64,000 nt of DNA, taken from positions 165,560 through 229,559 of the forward strand of contig CAVTXL010000011.1 of assembly GCA_963738665.1 (NCBI GenBank), given 5' to 3'. The notes under the pieces are model-generated. The model was not told where the DNA came from and ran no database searches. It was given only the letters and a program-made list of their open reading frames with translations. Each line of letters opens with the position of its first letter. Within the stretch, counting starts at the first letter, position 1. Both the position numbers and the translations under genes were made by a program. This DNA is from JABDGM01 sp963738665. GTDB taxonomy: Bacteria > Planctomycetota > Planctomycetia > Pirellulales > Lacipirellulaceae. Shown piece by piece: positions 32,111-42,711 of this stretch.

Positions 32111-32512
32111 CGGAATGTCGTTGGGTGCTTAGATTTAAGTGCGAGCGGGTGAAGTATGCCGAGAACCAGCCGGCACGAACTCTGGTTCAACTTCGGCCGT
32201 AAACTTCAGTTGTGCCTGCATAAGGCGACAGCGGCTGTTGGATCAAGGGCGATTGACCGATAAATAGGTGCGAGCAAGAGAGACGCTCATTGGGTCACTT
32301 GCTTGGAAGGCCTCAACCTTATCGATTATGCCGGTTCGGCACGCCGCTTGCTCCTAATTCAACGGTCCGTTGGTGCCCTCGGCGATGGCACGCACAGGAC
32401 GGATTTCGCGGGGGCGAAAGCGGTTGTCCACTCAACGTTGTTTACCCAGATTGTCAGCTCAAGACTTGAGTGGGCCGGAATTAGTGCCCAATCTTAGTGC
32501 AGGAGGAATTCG
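32111..32512. other. Intergenic between mgtE and the BON gene
   Basis: About 400 bases between divergent genes. No gene or clear riboswitch was recognised; it contains both promoters. Confidence 0.5.
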
Positions 32513-32794
32513 ATGTTTGCCGCCACAGCTGAACGGCCTGCAACGACCGCACCGGAACGTCTCGACTTGTCGTTGATGGCTCGTCACCAACTGGAACAGC
32601 ACCCCCATTTCCGCGGGCGGCTCAGGTGTCTGTCGATCGAGCAGCGAGGGAAATCACTTCGCCTTTCTGGCCGGCTGCCGACGTTTTACCTGAAGCAGTT
32701 GGTTCAGGAAACACTGCGCCACGTGCCTGGAGTTCAGCGCATCTACAACGAGATCTCCGTCGTGAGTGCAGCCGGCATGAGCAGCGAATGTTAA
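32513..32794 (+). CDS. BON-domain protein
   Basis: 93 residues. The start is certain: a strong AGGAGGAATTCG site lies directly upstream of the ATG at 32513. The core LRCLSIEQRGKSLRLSGRLP, TFYLKQLVQETLRHVPGVQR and IYNEISV is a BON (OsmY/nodulation) domain, thought to bind phospholipids or proteins in stress responses. There is no signal peptide. It stands alone. Confidence 0.75.
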   Translation: MFAATAERPATTAPERLDLSLMARHQLEQHPHFRGRLRCLSIEQRGKSLRLSGRLPTFYLKQLVQETLRHVPGVQRIYNEISVVSAAGMSSEC

Positions 32795-33539
32795 CCCGTC
32801 GCTGAGCTGCCCGGCAGGCTTCGCCAACTGGGACGGTTTTGCTCCGCGTTTTGGGGGGATGGTGTCCAACCCGCCGCGCGCTTGTATTCTCCGTGGCCAG
32901 TTTGGCTTATCCCGGCGCATGACGGCATTTGCCAGCCGCCCATCGCGGTGTTATCGCCGGCCCGCCGCTCAAGGTCATCACCTTCGCAGCCCTATATTCG
33001 GGATAGCAAGGGGGGCCCAGCCGGCGAACTTCGACGACAGTTTCCGCCTTCTACTGCCGGTGACGCGTCGCCGACGATCGAGCGAACTTCGTTTCAGTGA
33101 GGGGACGCATGTCCGCGAACGGGCCCGCTGTGACGGTCTACCTGGTTATAGGACAAGAACTGAGTCCGCGACGGTACAAATTACGGGCCGGTTTTGCACC
33201 CCTCGTCCGGGCCCGCCACCTGTCGTTTGGCGGGCCGCTACTCGAAACGCGTCGGCGCCTTTACCCAGGGTTTCCCAGCCACGCCCATTGCCCCGTCTGT
33301 TATGATGGCAACAGGGAGGAATGTGCTGCCCGCCGGCTTACCCCCGGCGAGGATTTCGCTGACGTAAAACAGCGACGAGTTGAGGGGGGATTCTCGTTCC
33401 CGCCCATTGCACGGGAGGGCGGCGTGCTGAAACGGTGCGTCGCGTGGCCGGAGTCGCGGTGAGTCTGGGTGCGTCTCGCGGTCTTCTCGCGCTCGCACAG
33501 ATGGGGCCGGCCTTGAGACAGTTGTAAACCTTTCGTCAG
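32795..33539. other. Intergenic upstream of the kinase gene, no gene seen
   Basis: About 745 bases. Short open frames on both strands lack family resemblance. It should hold the kinase promoter. Confidence 0.5.
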
Positions 33540-34861
33540 ATGTTGGACGAGCATGTCGTGACGCCGCTGCGTCCTGGTACCAAACTGGGCAAATATAAAT
33601 TGAAGGGGCAGATCTCCAACGGCCCTTTCGCGACGGTTTACCGGCGCACGACACGCTCGAGGGCGTCAATGTCGCGCTGAAGATTCCCCATCCCGGGTTG
33701 ATGAACAAAGAGTCGCTCGAAGATTTTTCGCGCGAGGTGCGGCTGGCGGCGCGACTGGATCATCCAAATATTCTGCGGCTGAAGACGGCCGATTTCATCG
33801 ACGGCCAATTGGTCATTGCCCTGCCGCTGGGTGAAGAATCACTCGAAGAGCGGTTGCAGCGGCGGTTATCGCTGCGAACGGCGCTCAACTTGGGCGAGCA
33901 ACTGTTGCGAGCAGTGGCGTTCGCTCATGAAGAGGGCGTGATCCATTGTGATGTGAAGCCGGATAATCTGCTGCTCTTTCCGGACGGCCGGTTGCTGCTC
34001 ACCGATTTCGGAATCTCGAAAATCGCGCATCGCACGATCTCGGCTTCGGGCGCCGGCACGGTCGGCTACATGGCGCCGGAGCAAGCAATGGGCCGGCCTT
34101 CGCGAAGATCGGACGTATTCGCGGCAGGGCTCGTGCTGTGGCAATTGTTTTCGGGCGAGTTGCCAGAGTGGCCGTTTGAGTGGCCGCTGGCTGGTTACGG
34201 CCGATTGAAACAGCTCGTGCACCCAGACATGGCCGCCCTGCTGCGGCGTTCGCTCGAGTTCAAGCCGCCCCGCCGCTTTGCCGATGCCGGTCAGATGCTT
34301 TCGGCCTATCTGCGGGCGAAGCCGAAAACGCTGCGGTACATCGCCCAGAGCCTGCGGCCGCGGAAGACGAAGCCCCCCACGCAGCGGCACTGGAAGGAGA
34401 TTCGCCAGCGGCAGTTTTTGCGGCAATTCGGCCGCATCCTGGCGGCTCGGCTGAAGTGCCACCGTTGCGGCGGGCCAGTTTCAGAGCCGATGCAGGCCTG
34501 CCCGTGGTGCGGCATCGCTCATAAGATCACCAAGAGCGACTCGACGACGTTTCCCGCTCGCTGCCACCGCTGCCGCCGCGGCGTGAAGCTCGACTGGCGT
34601 TATTGCCCCTGGTGCTACGGGACCGGCTTCGAGCCGGCCACCGAGCGCAAGTTCAGCGACCGCCGCTATGTCGCCAAGTGCAAGAATCCCAAGTGCGATC
34701 GCAAAGACCTGATGGCCTTCATGCGCTACTGCCCCTGGTGCCGCACCAAGGTCCGGCAAAAGTGGAAAATCATCGGCAGCAGCCACACCTGCCGCAAGTG
34801 CGGCTGGGGCGTGCTGCCAGATTTCTGGTCCCACTGCCCGTGGTGCGCGGCGAAAATCTGA
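33540..34861 (+). CDS. Ser/Thr protein kinase with four C-terminal zinc-ribbon repeats (one frameshift)
   Basis: 440 residues after repair, from the ATG at 33540 (MLDEHVVTPLRPG). Kinase motifs: glycine-loop region GQISNGPFATVYR, ATP-site Lys in NVALKIPHPG, catalytic loop HCDVKPDNLLL near residue 137, DFG in LTDFGISK, and GYMAPEQA. The C-terminal ~120 residues carry four repeats of a double-cysteine knuckle, each ending CPWC: CHRCGG..ACPWC, CHRCRR..YCPWC, CKNPKC..YCPWC and CRKCGW..HCPWC. These resemble rubredoxin-like/double-zinc-ribbon folds. One base is missing near 33642 (VYRAHDT), where GGG should stand. No transmembrane helix is seen, so it is a soluble Hanks-type kinase. The zinc array may be a nucleic-acid- or protein-binding sensor. 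Confidence 0.85.
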
Positions 34862-34996
34862 GCGGAACCGGGTGTGATGGAAGCGCACAGAGTAACCGCG
34901 AAGCGGGTCAACTCCAAAGCCCAGCGTCGCCGCGGTAGCGGCGCACCCTGGGAATGGGTCAGATGTGACGCCGATTACACCGAAGGTGTTACACAA

Positions 34997-35749
34997 CTAC
35001 TCTTGGCGGTCAAAACTTGGCAACACTCTGCGGTTCAGCGCCGCGTCAATGAGCTTGGCCGCATATGCCTGATCTTCGCTCGCCGGCGTAGCGAACTGCA
35101 TGCCGCTGCGCCAATGCTCGGGCGCTTTGGGATGGACGCCGCAGAGGACGACCCACCCCTTTCCAACGGCGCCTTGCACAACGGCCGGCGTACCGTCGGG
35201 ATATTTGGCGACGATCTGGCCCCAGCCGGTGAACTGCGGGCCGTCTTCCCAGTAGTGATCGAACGTGGTTCCGTCGGCGCTGGTGACCGCCGCCGTCGTT
35301 TTGTGGATTCCTTGGTTCACAACGGCGTAGAAATCGAACCGCACGCCATCGGTAAGATTGAATTGACGGTGCGGCCCGTCGCCGGCCAACAGGCCGCCGG
35401 CGCAGATGCCGAGAAAGTTCAAACCGCCGGCGACCGCGCCGCGAACATTGGCGGCCGCCGCGGGCGAAAGGCTGTTGCCCATCTGGATGTAATTGCCGCC
35501 AGGGACGACGAGCAGCCGGTAGGCCAGCAGTCGCGATTGGCTCAGCCGGTTGAGCTGGTCAGAATCGGCGGTCGTGTAATCGAGATGGTGAGCCTTGAGG
35601 ATCGACTCGATGGCTTTTACGTCGTTGGATGAGCTGCCCGTGCCCGCGAAGACGAGAATGGCAGGAATGGTGTTGGACGGCGGCGGCGAACAGCCCATTA
35701 GCGCGGCCAACGCGAAAACCAAGAACGGAAAAGACCTAACCAGCGGCAT
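34997..35749 (-). CDS. GATase-like (BPL-N type) lipoprotein
   Basis: 250 residues. The signal VRSFPFLVFALAALMGC carries a lipobox ending at Cys20. The mature domain has the class-I glutamine-amidotransferase-like fold of BPL_N proteins: LLVVPGGNYIQMGNSL, then FLGICAGGLLAG with a nucleophile Cys, and WVVLCGVHPKAPEHW with a His. Its reaction is unknown. It starts 12 bases after the MBL hydrolase stop on the same strand, so the two form an operon. Confidence 0.75.
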   Translation of the reverse strand: MPLVRSFPFLVFALAALMGCSPPPSNTIPAILVFAGTGSSSNDVKAIESILKAHHLDYTTADSDQLNRLSQSRLLAYRLLVVPGGNYIQMGNSLSPAAAANVRGAVAGGLNFLGICAGGLLAGDGPHRQFNLTDGVRFDFYAVVNQGIHKTTAAVTSADGTTFDHYWEDGPQFTGWGQIVAKYPDGTPAVVQGAVGKGWVVLCGVHPKAPEHWRSGMQFATPASEDQAYAAKLIDAALNRRVLPSFDRQE

Positions 35750-35761
35750 TGGGAAACCGTT

Positions 35762-36496
35762 CTAATCCACCACAAAATAATTATCATGCCCCGGCACGAT
35801 GATATCCGCCAGCGCGGCGAGCTTGTCCATGCTGCGGGCGGCCTGTTCGAAGTCGGCGGAGTTATAGAAGCCGCGGCGGTCGTGGAAGAAGTCGAGCGTG
35901 GCGACGGCGTCGCCGGCGGTGGCGATGGAGCGGCCGGCGCAATTGAAGCGCAGCGAACAGTGGTCGCGGGTGTGGCCGGGCGAGGGGACGACGTCGAGCG
36001 CGTCGAAGAGGCGGCCCTCGGCGGGTTCGATTTTCTTGGAGAGGCCGGCCGTGCGGTTGAGGCTCTCGGCGACGCCGGGCGAGGCCAGCCAGCGGGCCTG
36101 CGGGAAGTTTTCGATGCCGGGCCAGTGGTCGCCGTGCTCGTGGGTGATGAAGCAGGCTGTGACGATATCGAGCTTTTTGCCGGTGCGGCGATCGAACTCG
36201 CGGGCGATCTGGCCGGCGTCCTTGATCGGCGGATCGACGAGCAGTGCGAAACCATCACCACGGATGAGGGTCGAGGTACAGAGTATCGGCCGCACGGCCC
36301 GCTCGCGGCCCTCGCCCCAGTATTCGTTGCGCGAAAGGTTGCCGACGGTGATCACGTCCCAGCGTGTGACTTTGGACTCGGGGCGGCCCTTGGGGCGGGG
36401 CGGTGCGTCGGCAGGGGGCGCCGTTTGAGCGAGCAGGCGAGTAGTCCAGAGGCCGGCTGCTGTGACGGATACGGTGATGAAATCTCGTCGTTGCAT
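35762..36496 (-). CDS. Metallo-beta-lactamase-fold hydrolase, Tat-exported
   Basis: 244 residues from the ATG at 36496. The N-terminus MQRRDFITVSVTAAGLW is a twin-arginine signal (RRDF). The fold's zinc motif THEHGDHW sits near residue 108, followed by PSPGHTRDHC and a terminal VPGHDNYF. This is the HxHxDH zinc-hydrolase family, which acts on lactones, thioesters and the like; the substrate is unknown. It precedes the GATase-like lipoprotein gene by 12 bases, and both products are exported. Confidence 0.85.
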   Translation of the reverse strand: MQRRDFITVSVTAAGLWTTRLLAQTAPPADAPPRPKGRPESKVTRWDVITVGNLSRNEYWGEGRERAVRPILCTSTLIRGDGFALLVDPPIKDAGQIAREFDRRTGKKLDIVTACFITHEHGDHWPGIENFPQARWLASPGVAESLNRTAGLSKKIEPAEGRLFDALDVVPSPGHTRDHCSLRFNCAGRSIATAGDAVATLDFFHDRRGFYNSADFEQAARSMDKLAALADIIVPGHDNYFVVD

Positions 36497-36655
36497 GGGC
36501 GTTTTCCGGTTGGCAATGGATCGTGCGGCCGTGGCGCAGACGAGTCGTTGGAGGCGCTTCCCACACGCCACCATTGCGTCAACCTGGGAAGTGTAGCGAC
36601 CGGTTCGTCCACTGATTAGAATACGCCTTGTCATTCACCGCAGGAAGGAGCAATC

Positions 36656-37539
36656 ATGGGCCGCAGTTGGCAGATCTTCGATCGAATTACGGGTTTCACG
36701 CTGGCCGTCGTCGTGCTCTGTTGCTTGACGGGCCCGGCTCGTGCGCAGGAGCTGCCGCTGCTTGCCACGTATAATCCGCCGACCGATCCGACGCCGCTCG
36801 GGGTGACGCTGGTCGATTGGGATGCCCTGGTCGCGCGGGAGAGTCGCGAAGCGGTGGGGCGGGCCGTGTTCGACAATCCGGCCCCCGGCTTCGACAAGAT
36901 TGGCATTCACAGCACGGCGCTCAAGCCGGGGATGACACTGCACCGGCCGCACCATCATGCCTCGGAGGAATTGTTGCTGGTGAGAGAAGGAGAGGTGCAG
37001 GTGTCGATCAACGGCGTGACGCACCGAGCCGGGCCGGGGTTTTTGGTATTCTTCGCCTCGCACGATGTGCACGGCATCGAGAACCTGGGTGACAAGCCGG
37101 CGACCTATTATGTGATCAACCTATGGCCGCCGGCGGCGCGGACGGCACCGATATGCCGGCAGCCGAGCAGCATGTGCCCGGAATGTTGCCGTCCTCGGTG
37201 TTTGATTGCGAGAGGATGGCGGCGACGCCGACGGCGGGCGGCAGCGTGGCGACCGTTTGCGACTCGCCGACGTTGACTCTGAAGAGATTGGCGAGTCAGA
37301 TCACGACACTGAGCGCCGGACAGCGTGCGCTAGGCGACACGGCGGAGGGCGAGAGCGGACTGTTCTTTGTGAAGTCTGGGACGGTTGAGGTGAACATCAA
37401 GGGAGTGGCGAGCCGGTTGGCGGCGGGTTCGTTCTTCTATTGTCCGTCGAACGAAAAAGTGCTGCTGAAGAACAGCGGGCCAACGGCAGCCGTGTATCAG
37501 ACGATTCGCTTCGTGCCAGGGGCGGCGAAGGAGCGGTGA
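36656..37539 (+). CDS. Secreted two-cupin protein (one frameshift)
   Basis: 294 residues after repair. AGGAAGGAG precedes the ATG at 36656. The signal peptide ends near PARAQ. Cupin 1 has HRPHHHASEELLLVREGE, the His/Glu metal site, plus PGFLVFFASHDVHGIEN. Cupin 2 is shorter (GESGLFFVKSGTVEVNIKG, AAGSFFYCPSNEKV) and lacks an HxH, so only the first is likely to bind metal. One base is missing near 37133 (NLWPP / GGADG). The gene is divergent from the MBL operon. Confidence 0.75.
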
Positions 37540-38054
37540 CGAAGAACGGGTGCTTAGAGAGGCGGTCGAACGGCGAGGCGCGCGCCCGCTCTGCTATTGC
37601 CTAATGCCAACCCACTGGTGTCTTCCACTGTGGCCGCGAAAAGTAGGCGAGTTGGCGCGACGTGCCAGTTTAGCAGTGAGACGTTCGTCCAGAATCGCCA
37701 GTTTCCAACTTGCCGACGGCTAGTTTTCAGCTAGGGCATCGGCTATAGTGAACGCCTGAATACTATTCCGCCAGCGCCTTGCGGCCGGACATATCGCTTC
37801 AAAACTCTCCCAAACCCAGCGATAATGCACCTGAACGCGGTTAGTTGTGCGCGGCCAAGTCGGCCGAACGCCCTGGTTTTCCCGAATGGTTCACACGCCC
37901 CCGCAGGGCAAAACTCGCCGACTTTTGCCCGAGCTATCGGGCCCCCCCGGCGGAAGTGCAAAACGTGCCAGTCGCCGGTCCGAAAATTTGCCAACGCCGG
38001 CCATCTTGCGGCCCGTTTTACATGCTATGTTTGCGGGAAAGGGGGGCTGCGCAC
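37540..38054. other. Intergenic, no gene seen
   Basis: About 515 bases. Long frames on both strands are GC-driven and lack family resemblance. Confidence 0.5.
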
Positions 38055-38396
38055 ATGCACCGACCAAAGATCATCGACGACCCGGCCTATCATCTTCTTC
38101 GCGAAGACAATTTCGACGGCTTCAACAAACAGATCGAGGGCCGGTCGGAGGTCGATTTCTCGAATACCGATCTGCGGGGGATCGATCTGCGGTCGGCCGA
38201 CCTCAGCAAGGTCAAACTGCGCGGCGCATATTTGCGCGACGCAGACCTCCGTGGGCAGAACCTACGGCACATGGACCTGGAGGGTTGCTCGTTGCTGAAT
38301 GCGCGGGTCGGCGGCACGTTCTTCCCGGACAACCTGACCGCGCAAGAACTGCTCTTGAGTTTGCAATTCGGGACCCGCCTTCGGACGGCGAATTAG
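38055..38396 (+). CDS. Pentapeptide-repeat protein
   Basis: 113 residues from the ATG at 38055. Residues 30-90 hold pentapeptide repeats of the A(D/N)LxG type: FSNTDLRGIDLRSADLSKVK, GAYLRDADLRGQNL and MDLEGCSLLNARVG. These fold as a right-handed quadrilateral beta helix. There is no signal peptide. The function is unknown; some family members mimic DNA. Confidence 0.8.
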   Translation: MHRPKIIDDPAYHLLREDNFDGFNKQIEGRSEVDFSNTDLRGIDLRSADLSKVKLRGAYLRDADLRGQNLRHMDLEGCSLLNARVGGTFFPDNLTAQELLLSLQFGTRLRTAN

Positions 38397-38511
38397 CCTG
38401 CGCGGAGCGGCGCGTCGGACGGGCGTTTGGCGGTTCTTCGTACTATCACGCCGCCTGCATTCGCAGCGGCGTGGGCGCCGCCGCTAAATCAGGACGGATT
38501 GAACGAGCGGT

Positions 38512-38781
38512 TCAGGCCTCGTTCATGATGCACATCTCGGGTTTGTCCATCACGCCGGCTTGCTTCATCCGTTCGAGCAGCTCGGGCGACTCGGCGAACA
38601 TGCGGGCCGTGTCGAGGTCGGCGGCGCGGTAGAGGATTGTGACGATATTCGGGTTGCCCGAGTCGCGAAAGATGTGCATTTCATCGAGGCCGGCTGCCTC
38701 GCGGGCGAGGCGGTGGGCGTCGTAAAACGGCCGCCAGCGATCGTAGTCGCGAACTTGATGGCGAAGCAACAGATAACGCAT
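38512..38781 (-). CDS. Small dimeric alpha/beta-barrel-type protein (cyclase/monooxygenase-like)
   Basis: 89 residues from the ATG at 38781 with GGGAG upstream. It reads MRYLLLRHQVRDYDRWRPFY and continues DEMHIFRDSGNPNIVTILYR, features of the dimeric ferredoxin-like fold of antibiotic-monooxygenase/cyclase-like proteins (often annotated as cyclase family). Its substrate is unknown. Confidence 0.65.
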   Translation of the reverse strand: MRYLLLRHQVRDYDRWRPFYDAHRLAREAAGLDEMHIFRDSGNPNIVTILYRAADLDTARMFAESPELLERMKQAGVMDKPEMCIMNEA

Positions 38782-39096
38782 GGCAAGCACTCCCGGTAAT
38801 GCTCCAATCTATGCAAAACATGCTGGACGGCCAGATGGCAGCATCCTACCTAATATGGCAGGTTCATTGAACAGTGCAAATTGTGAATTCGCCGCGGGCC
38901 GACCGGATTCGATCGACGAGGCAATCCGCTCGGCCTGGGGACGCGGCGGCGCGTCGTTAAAAGCCGCAGAATCGTTGCGAAGCGTCGCGCCCGGTCGCCA
39001 TATAATTTGACATAATTGGGAGCCCATTTTAGATTCAAAGGATGCGGCTAGGGGGCAGGCTCCTGCCCGTTTTCTGAGGGTTGGAGGCACCACTTA
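38782..39096. other. Intergenic with hairpin
   Basis: About 315 bases between divergent genes. A GGGCAG/CTGCCC hairpin followed by GTTTT lies at 39053-39072, immediately upstream of the next gene's Shine-Dalgarno site. A TATAAT-like box is near 39000. Confidence 0.5.
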
Positions 39097-40612
39097 GTGC
39101 GACTATTCTTTGCTATCGTACCGGCCCTGACGTTCGTGGTGCTGGTACTGGTGCCTCAGTCGCCGGTCCTGGCGTTGACCGAGCTGCAGCGGATTGGGGC
39201 CAGCGACGCGTTGCAGAATGACGGCTTCGGCCGCTCCGTGGGGCTGAGCGGCAACATGGCCATCATCGGCGCGTCGCGCGACGATCAGCCAGGCAAGGAG
39301 GATGCCGGTTCGGCGTATGTGTTTCGCGATGCGGGGACGGGCAGCTTCAGCCAGCTCGATCATCTGTTCGCGGACGACGGCGTGGCGGGCGACTTGTTCG
39401 GCAGCGCGGTCGCGATCAGCGGCAACACGGCGATCGTCGGGGCGCCGCATCGCGGTGGCGGTGGGGCCGCGTATATCTTTCGCGACAACGGGGCCGGCGA
39501 TTGGGTGCAGATCGATAGCATCGCGGCGGGCGACGCGGCGGCGGGCGACGAATTCGGCTATTCGGTGGCGATTGACGGGAATACGGCCGTGATCGGGGCG
39601 TGGAAGCGCGGCGGCAACACGGGTGCGGCATATATTTTTCACGACAATGGGGCCGGCGATTGGAGCCAGGTGGGCAATGCGCTCATGGCCGGCGACGGCT
39701 CTGCCGGCGACCAGCTTGGGGTGTCGGTGGCGATCAGCGGGACGACGGCGCTGGTGGGGGCGTGGTTTGATTCAAAGGTTTCGGCGCTGGCAGGTTCGGT
39801 GTATGTGTTTCAAGAGGCGAGCGGCAATTGGTCGCAAGTCGACAAACTGATGCCCAACGATCCCTCGCTGGCGAAGCAATTCGGATCATCGATCGCGATG
39901 TCGGGTTCGACCGCAGTGATTGGCGCATTGGGTGATGCGGTGGGCGCGAGCAACGCGGGATCGGCGTATGTCTTTCAGCGCGACGGCGCGATGGCTTGGC
40001 AACAACAAGACAAGCTGCTGCCGGCCGACCCGGCGCATGGGGGGCAGTTTGGCATTTCCGTCGGGCTGAGTGGCGATACGGCGATTATCGGAGCGAATCA
40101 GGCTGTGGCGGGCGGCTCGGTAAATGGGGCGGCCTACTTATATCGCAACAACGGGGCCGGAGCTTGGAACCAAATTCGGAAGCTCGTCTCCAGCGACGGT
40201 GTGGCGGGCGATTGGCTTGGCTATGCGACTGCGATGGACGGCGACGTGGCGCTCGTCGGGCGCCGTGCTGGCGAATGACGCATCGGCTGGATTCGACGCG
40301 GGCGCCGGGTATTTCTTTCAGTCGCCGGGGCCAGTGCTGGTGGGTGACTTCAACGGCGATCTGGTCGTTGACGCGGCCGATTACACGGTGTGGCGGAACT
40401 CTTCGGGGCAGGTGGGCAGCAACTTGCCGGCGGATGGCAACGGCGACGGAGCGGTGAACCGGGCCGACTATTTGTTGTGGAAGCGGAACTTTGGCGGCGC
40501 GATGGCAAACGGTTCGCTGGTCGGCGGAGCGAGCGTGCCAGAGCCGGCGGCGATCGCACTGGCAGGGATCGCTTTCTTATGCTGCGCGACGTTTCGATTT
40601 CGGAATCGTTAA
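39097..40612 (+). CDS. FG-GAP propeller protein with dockerin-like domain and PEP-CTERM-like tail (one frameshift)
   Basis: 504 residues after repair. The start is a GTG at 39097 with TTGGAGG upstream. A signal peptide ends near SPVLA. Seven repeats of the FG-GAP type follow, each with a pattern like FGxSVxxSGxxAxIGA..D, probably forming a beta-propeller. Then comes a dockerin-like pair of Ca2+-binding loops (DFNGDLVVDAADYTVW and DGNGDGAVNRADYLLW). The C-terminus VPEPAAIALAGIAFLCCATF ending FRFRNR is a PEP-CTERM-like sorting signal, which targets exosortase processing. One extra base near 40262 breaks the frame at ALVGAVLAND. It is likely displayed on the cell surface. Confidence 0.8.
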
Positions 40613-40971
40613 ACGGCTCGACGCGCACACGGGGCTGAAATCGGCAACTGCCGTACTGCGGCAAATAATCACTACTTCCGGTTTTCGTTGCGAACCGTAA
40701 TTGTCTGTCTTGCATTTGCCGGCCGGTTCAATCATCTTGTTCGAAGGCGGCGGGGCGAAAGTTCGCCAGCGAATTTGCCGGCCCCAGTTTGAGGGCCTTA
40801 AGGTTTGAAACTTGTTCGTACCGGGCGTATCAGTAACGCAGCGCAAGGAGGAAGGGCGGACTGCGGCCACGGATTGGTGACACGACCGAGGGTTGCCACG
40901 GGGCGACCCTCGGTTGTTTTCATGAGAGACTGTCGTGCGGTTCGAGAACACGCTGCCAAATCAATGAATCT
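40613..40971. other. Intergenic with terminator-like hairpin
   Basis: About 360 bases. ACCGAGGGT (40885-40893) pairs with ACCCTCGGT (40906-40914) and is followed by TGTTTT, a plausible terminator of the surface-protein gene. Nothing else seen. Confidence 0.6.
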
Positions 40972-42015
40972 ATGAAAGCCGTCCTCTTCACCGCGTTTCT
41001 CCAGCCGCCGCGTCTCGAGATCGTCGCCGATCCGGCGCCTTCGCCCGGCGGCGTCGTGCTCCGCGTGAAGGCGACCGGCCTGTGCCGCAGCGATTGGCAT
41101 GGCTGGATGGGTCATGATCCAGACGTGCGGCTGCCGCATGTGCCGGGGCATGAGCTAGCGGGCGAGGTCGAGGCCGTCGGGCCAGATGTCAAGAATTGGC
41201 GGGGCGGCGAGCGAGTGACGCTGCCGTTTGTGTGTGGCTGCGGCGTATGTCCCCAGTGTGCGAGCGGGAATCAGCAGGTTTGCGATCGGCAGTTTCAGCC
41301 CGGCTTCACGCATTGGGGGTCGTTTGCCGAGTTTGTCGCCATTGACTACGCCGATGCCAATTTGGTGCGATTGCCCTACGAGATCGACGACGTGACGGCG
41401 GCCGTGTTGGGTTGCCGGTTTGTGACGGCGTTTCGAGCGGTGGTCGATCAGGGGCGGACGCGGGCCGGCGAGTGGGTGGCCGTCCATGGCTGCGGTGGCG
41501 TCGGGCTGAGTGCGATCATGATCGCGGCCGCGATTGGTGCGCAAGTGGTCGCGATCGATATTGCCGAGGAGAAGCTGGAGCTCGCGCGATCGCTCGGGGC
41601 GGCGGTTGGCGTCAATGCGAAGACACAAGCCGATGTTGCCGCCGCCGTGCGCGATTTAACCGGCGGCGGTGCCCACGTGTCACTCGATGCACTCGGTCAT
41701 CCCACAACGTGCTTTAATTCAATCGCCTGCCTGCGAAAGCGCGGGCGGCACGTGCAGGTGGGGCTGCTGCTGGGCGACCAGTCGCGGCCCGCCGTGCTGA
41801 TGGATCGCGTCGTTGCGCATGAGCTCGAAATTTACGGCAGCCATGGCATTCAGGCGCATCGATACCCGGCCATATTCGCGATGATCGCGGCTGGCAAGGT
41901 GCTGCCGCAAAAGTTGGTAGGCCAGCGGATTCGGTTGGCGGACGCGGCCGGCGCCCTGACGCAAATGGATTCATTCGACGCGATGGGCGTGACCGTCGTC
42001 GACCGGTTTGATTGA
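40972..42015 (+). CDS. Zinc-dependent alcohol dehydrogenase family protein
   Basis: 347 residues. MDR-family zinc enzyme: the catalytic-zinc site has C38 (TGLCRSDWHGW) and H60-E61 (PGHE). The structural-zinc loop CGVCPQCASGNQQVC has all four cysteines. The NAD(P) Rossmann motif is GCGGVGLSA near residue 172. It oxidises an alcohol or polyol with NAD(P); the substrate is unknown. It starts after the terminator-like hairpin and is likely monocistronic. Confidence 0.85.
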   Translation: MKAVLFTAFLQPPRLEIVADPAPSPGGVVLRVKATGLCRSDWHGWMGHDPDVRLPHVPGHELAGEVEAVGPDVKNWRGGERVTLPFVCGCGVCPQCASGNQQVCDRQFQPGFTHWGSFAEFVAIDYADANLVRLPYEIDDVTAAVLGCRFVTAFRAVVDQGRTRAGEWVAVHGCGGVGLSAIMIAAAIGAQVVAIDIAEEKLELARSLGAAVGVNAKTQADVAAAVRDLTGGGAHVSLDALGHPTTCFNSIACLRKRGRHVQVGLLLGDQSRPAVLMDRVVAHELEIYGSHGIQAHRYPAIFAMIAAGKVLPQKLVGQRIRLADAAGALTQMDSFDAMGVTVVDRFD

Positions 42016-42256
42016 CAGCGGATACGCCCGCGGGGGCCTACCGTCTACTTTTCCCATGACTTTGTGATATCAGGCTGCCGTCAAGTAGAAATGCGGCCTC
42101 GTCGCGCGGATGGATGTGTGCTTCGGCAAAGCACTTGCGACACGGCATGCGAGTTGCTTGGGGCGTTTCGCCCGCCAGTGACGCGTATAATATCGCCAGT
42201 GCAGCCTAATCGCGGCCGAACACGCCGGGCCGCGAGCGGGGGAACCAACGCGACAA

Positions 42257-42530
42257 GAGGGTTCCGGCCGGTCTTTGCACCGTGCCGGCATGAGTTCCGG
42301 CCGGTCTCCTGACCGAGCCGGCGGGCGCGGCCGGAAGACCGGCCGCAACGAATCGGCGCGGTCGGCAGACCGTCCCCAACGTCGACCCGAACACCACTTG
42401 TCGCTGGGGCGAAGGCGCAGATACGGCTGGCACGGTCGCCAGACCGGCCAGCACCGCATCGCGCCGGGATACCTTTCCATCCTAGCCCGTCAGCTAACCT
42501 CGTCGGCCGGCTGGAAGATGGTCTTTCAGC
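42257..42530. repeat. Cluster of small CGGTC...GACCG hairpins
   Basis: Repeated short palindromes with a common theme of GGTC/GACC arms, for example GCGGCCGG-AAGA-CCGGCCGC near 42330. They lie in the 700-base gap 42016-42711, which has no gene. The same theme recurs at 44994. This is a dispersed repeat of the genome. Confidence 0.5.
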
Positions 42531-42711
42531 TTTAGGAAATGGGGCCTTCTGTCTCCGATGGCGGCGACGAAGAGCCTGCGTGCTCTTGGTCAATCTGGAC
42601 AGCTTGCGGCTGTCAGCCATCCGCTTTCAGCCGTCAGCCATCAGCGATTCGCTGGCAACATTGCCGCGATTGCGCTGGCTCGCGCTGCCAGGCAGAATAA
42701 GGGATGCTGCC

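Noticed and set aside
32111..32512. M-box magnesium riboswitch before mgtE
   Set aside because: None of the conserved M-box sequence blocks could be found on the minus strand.
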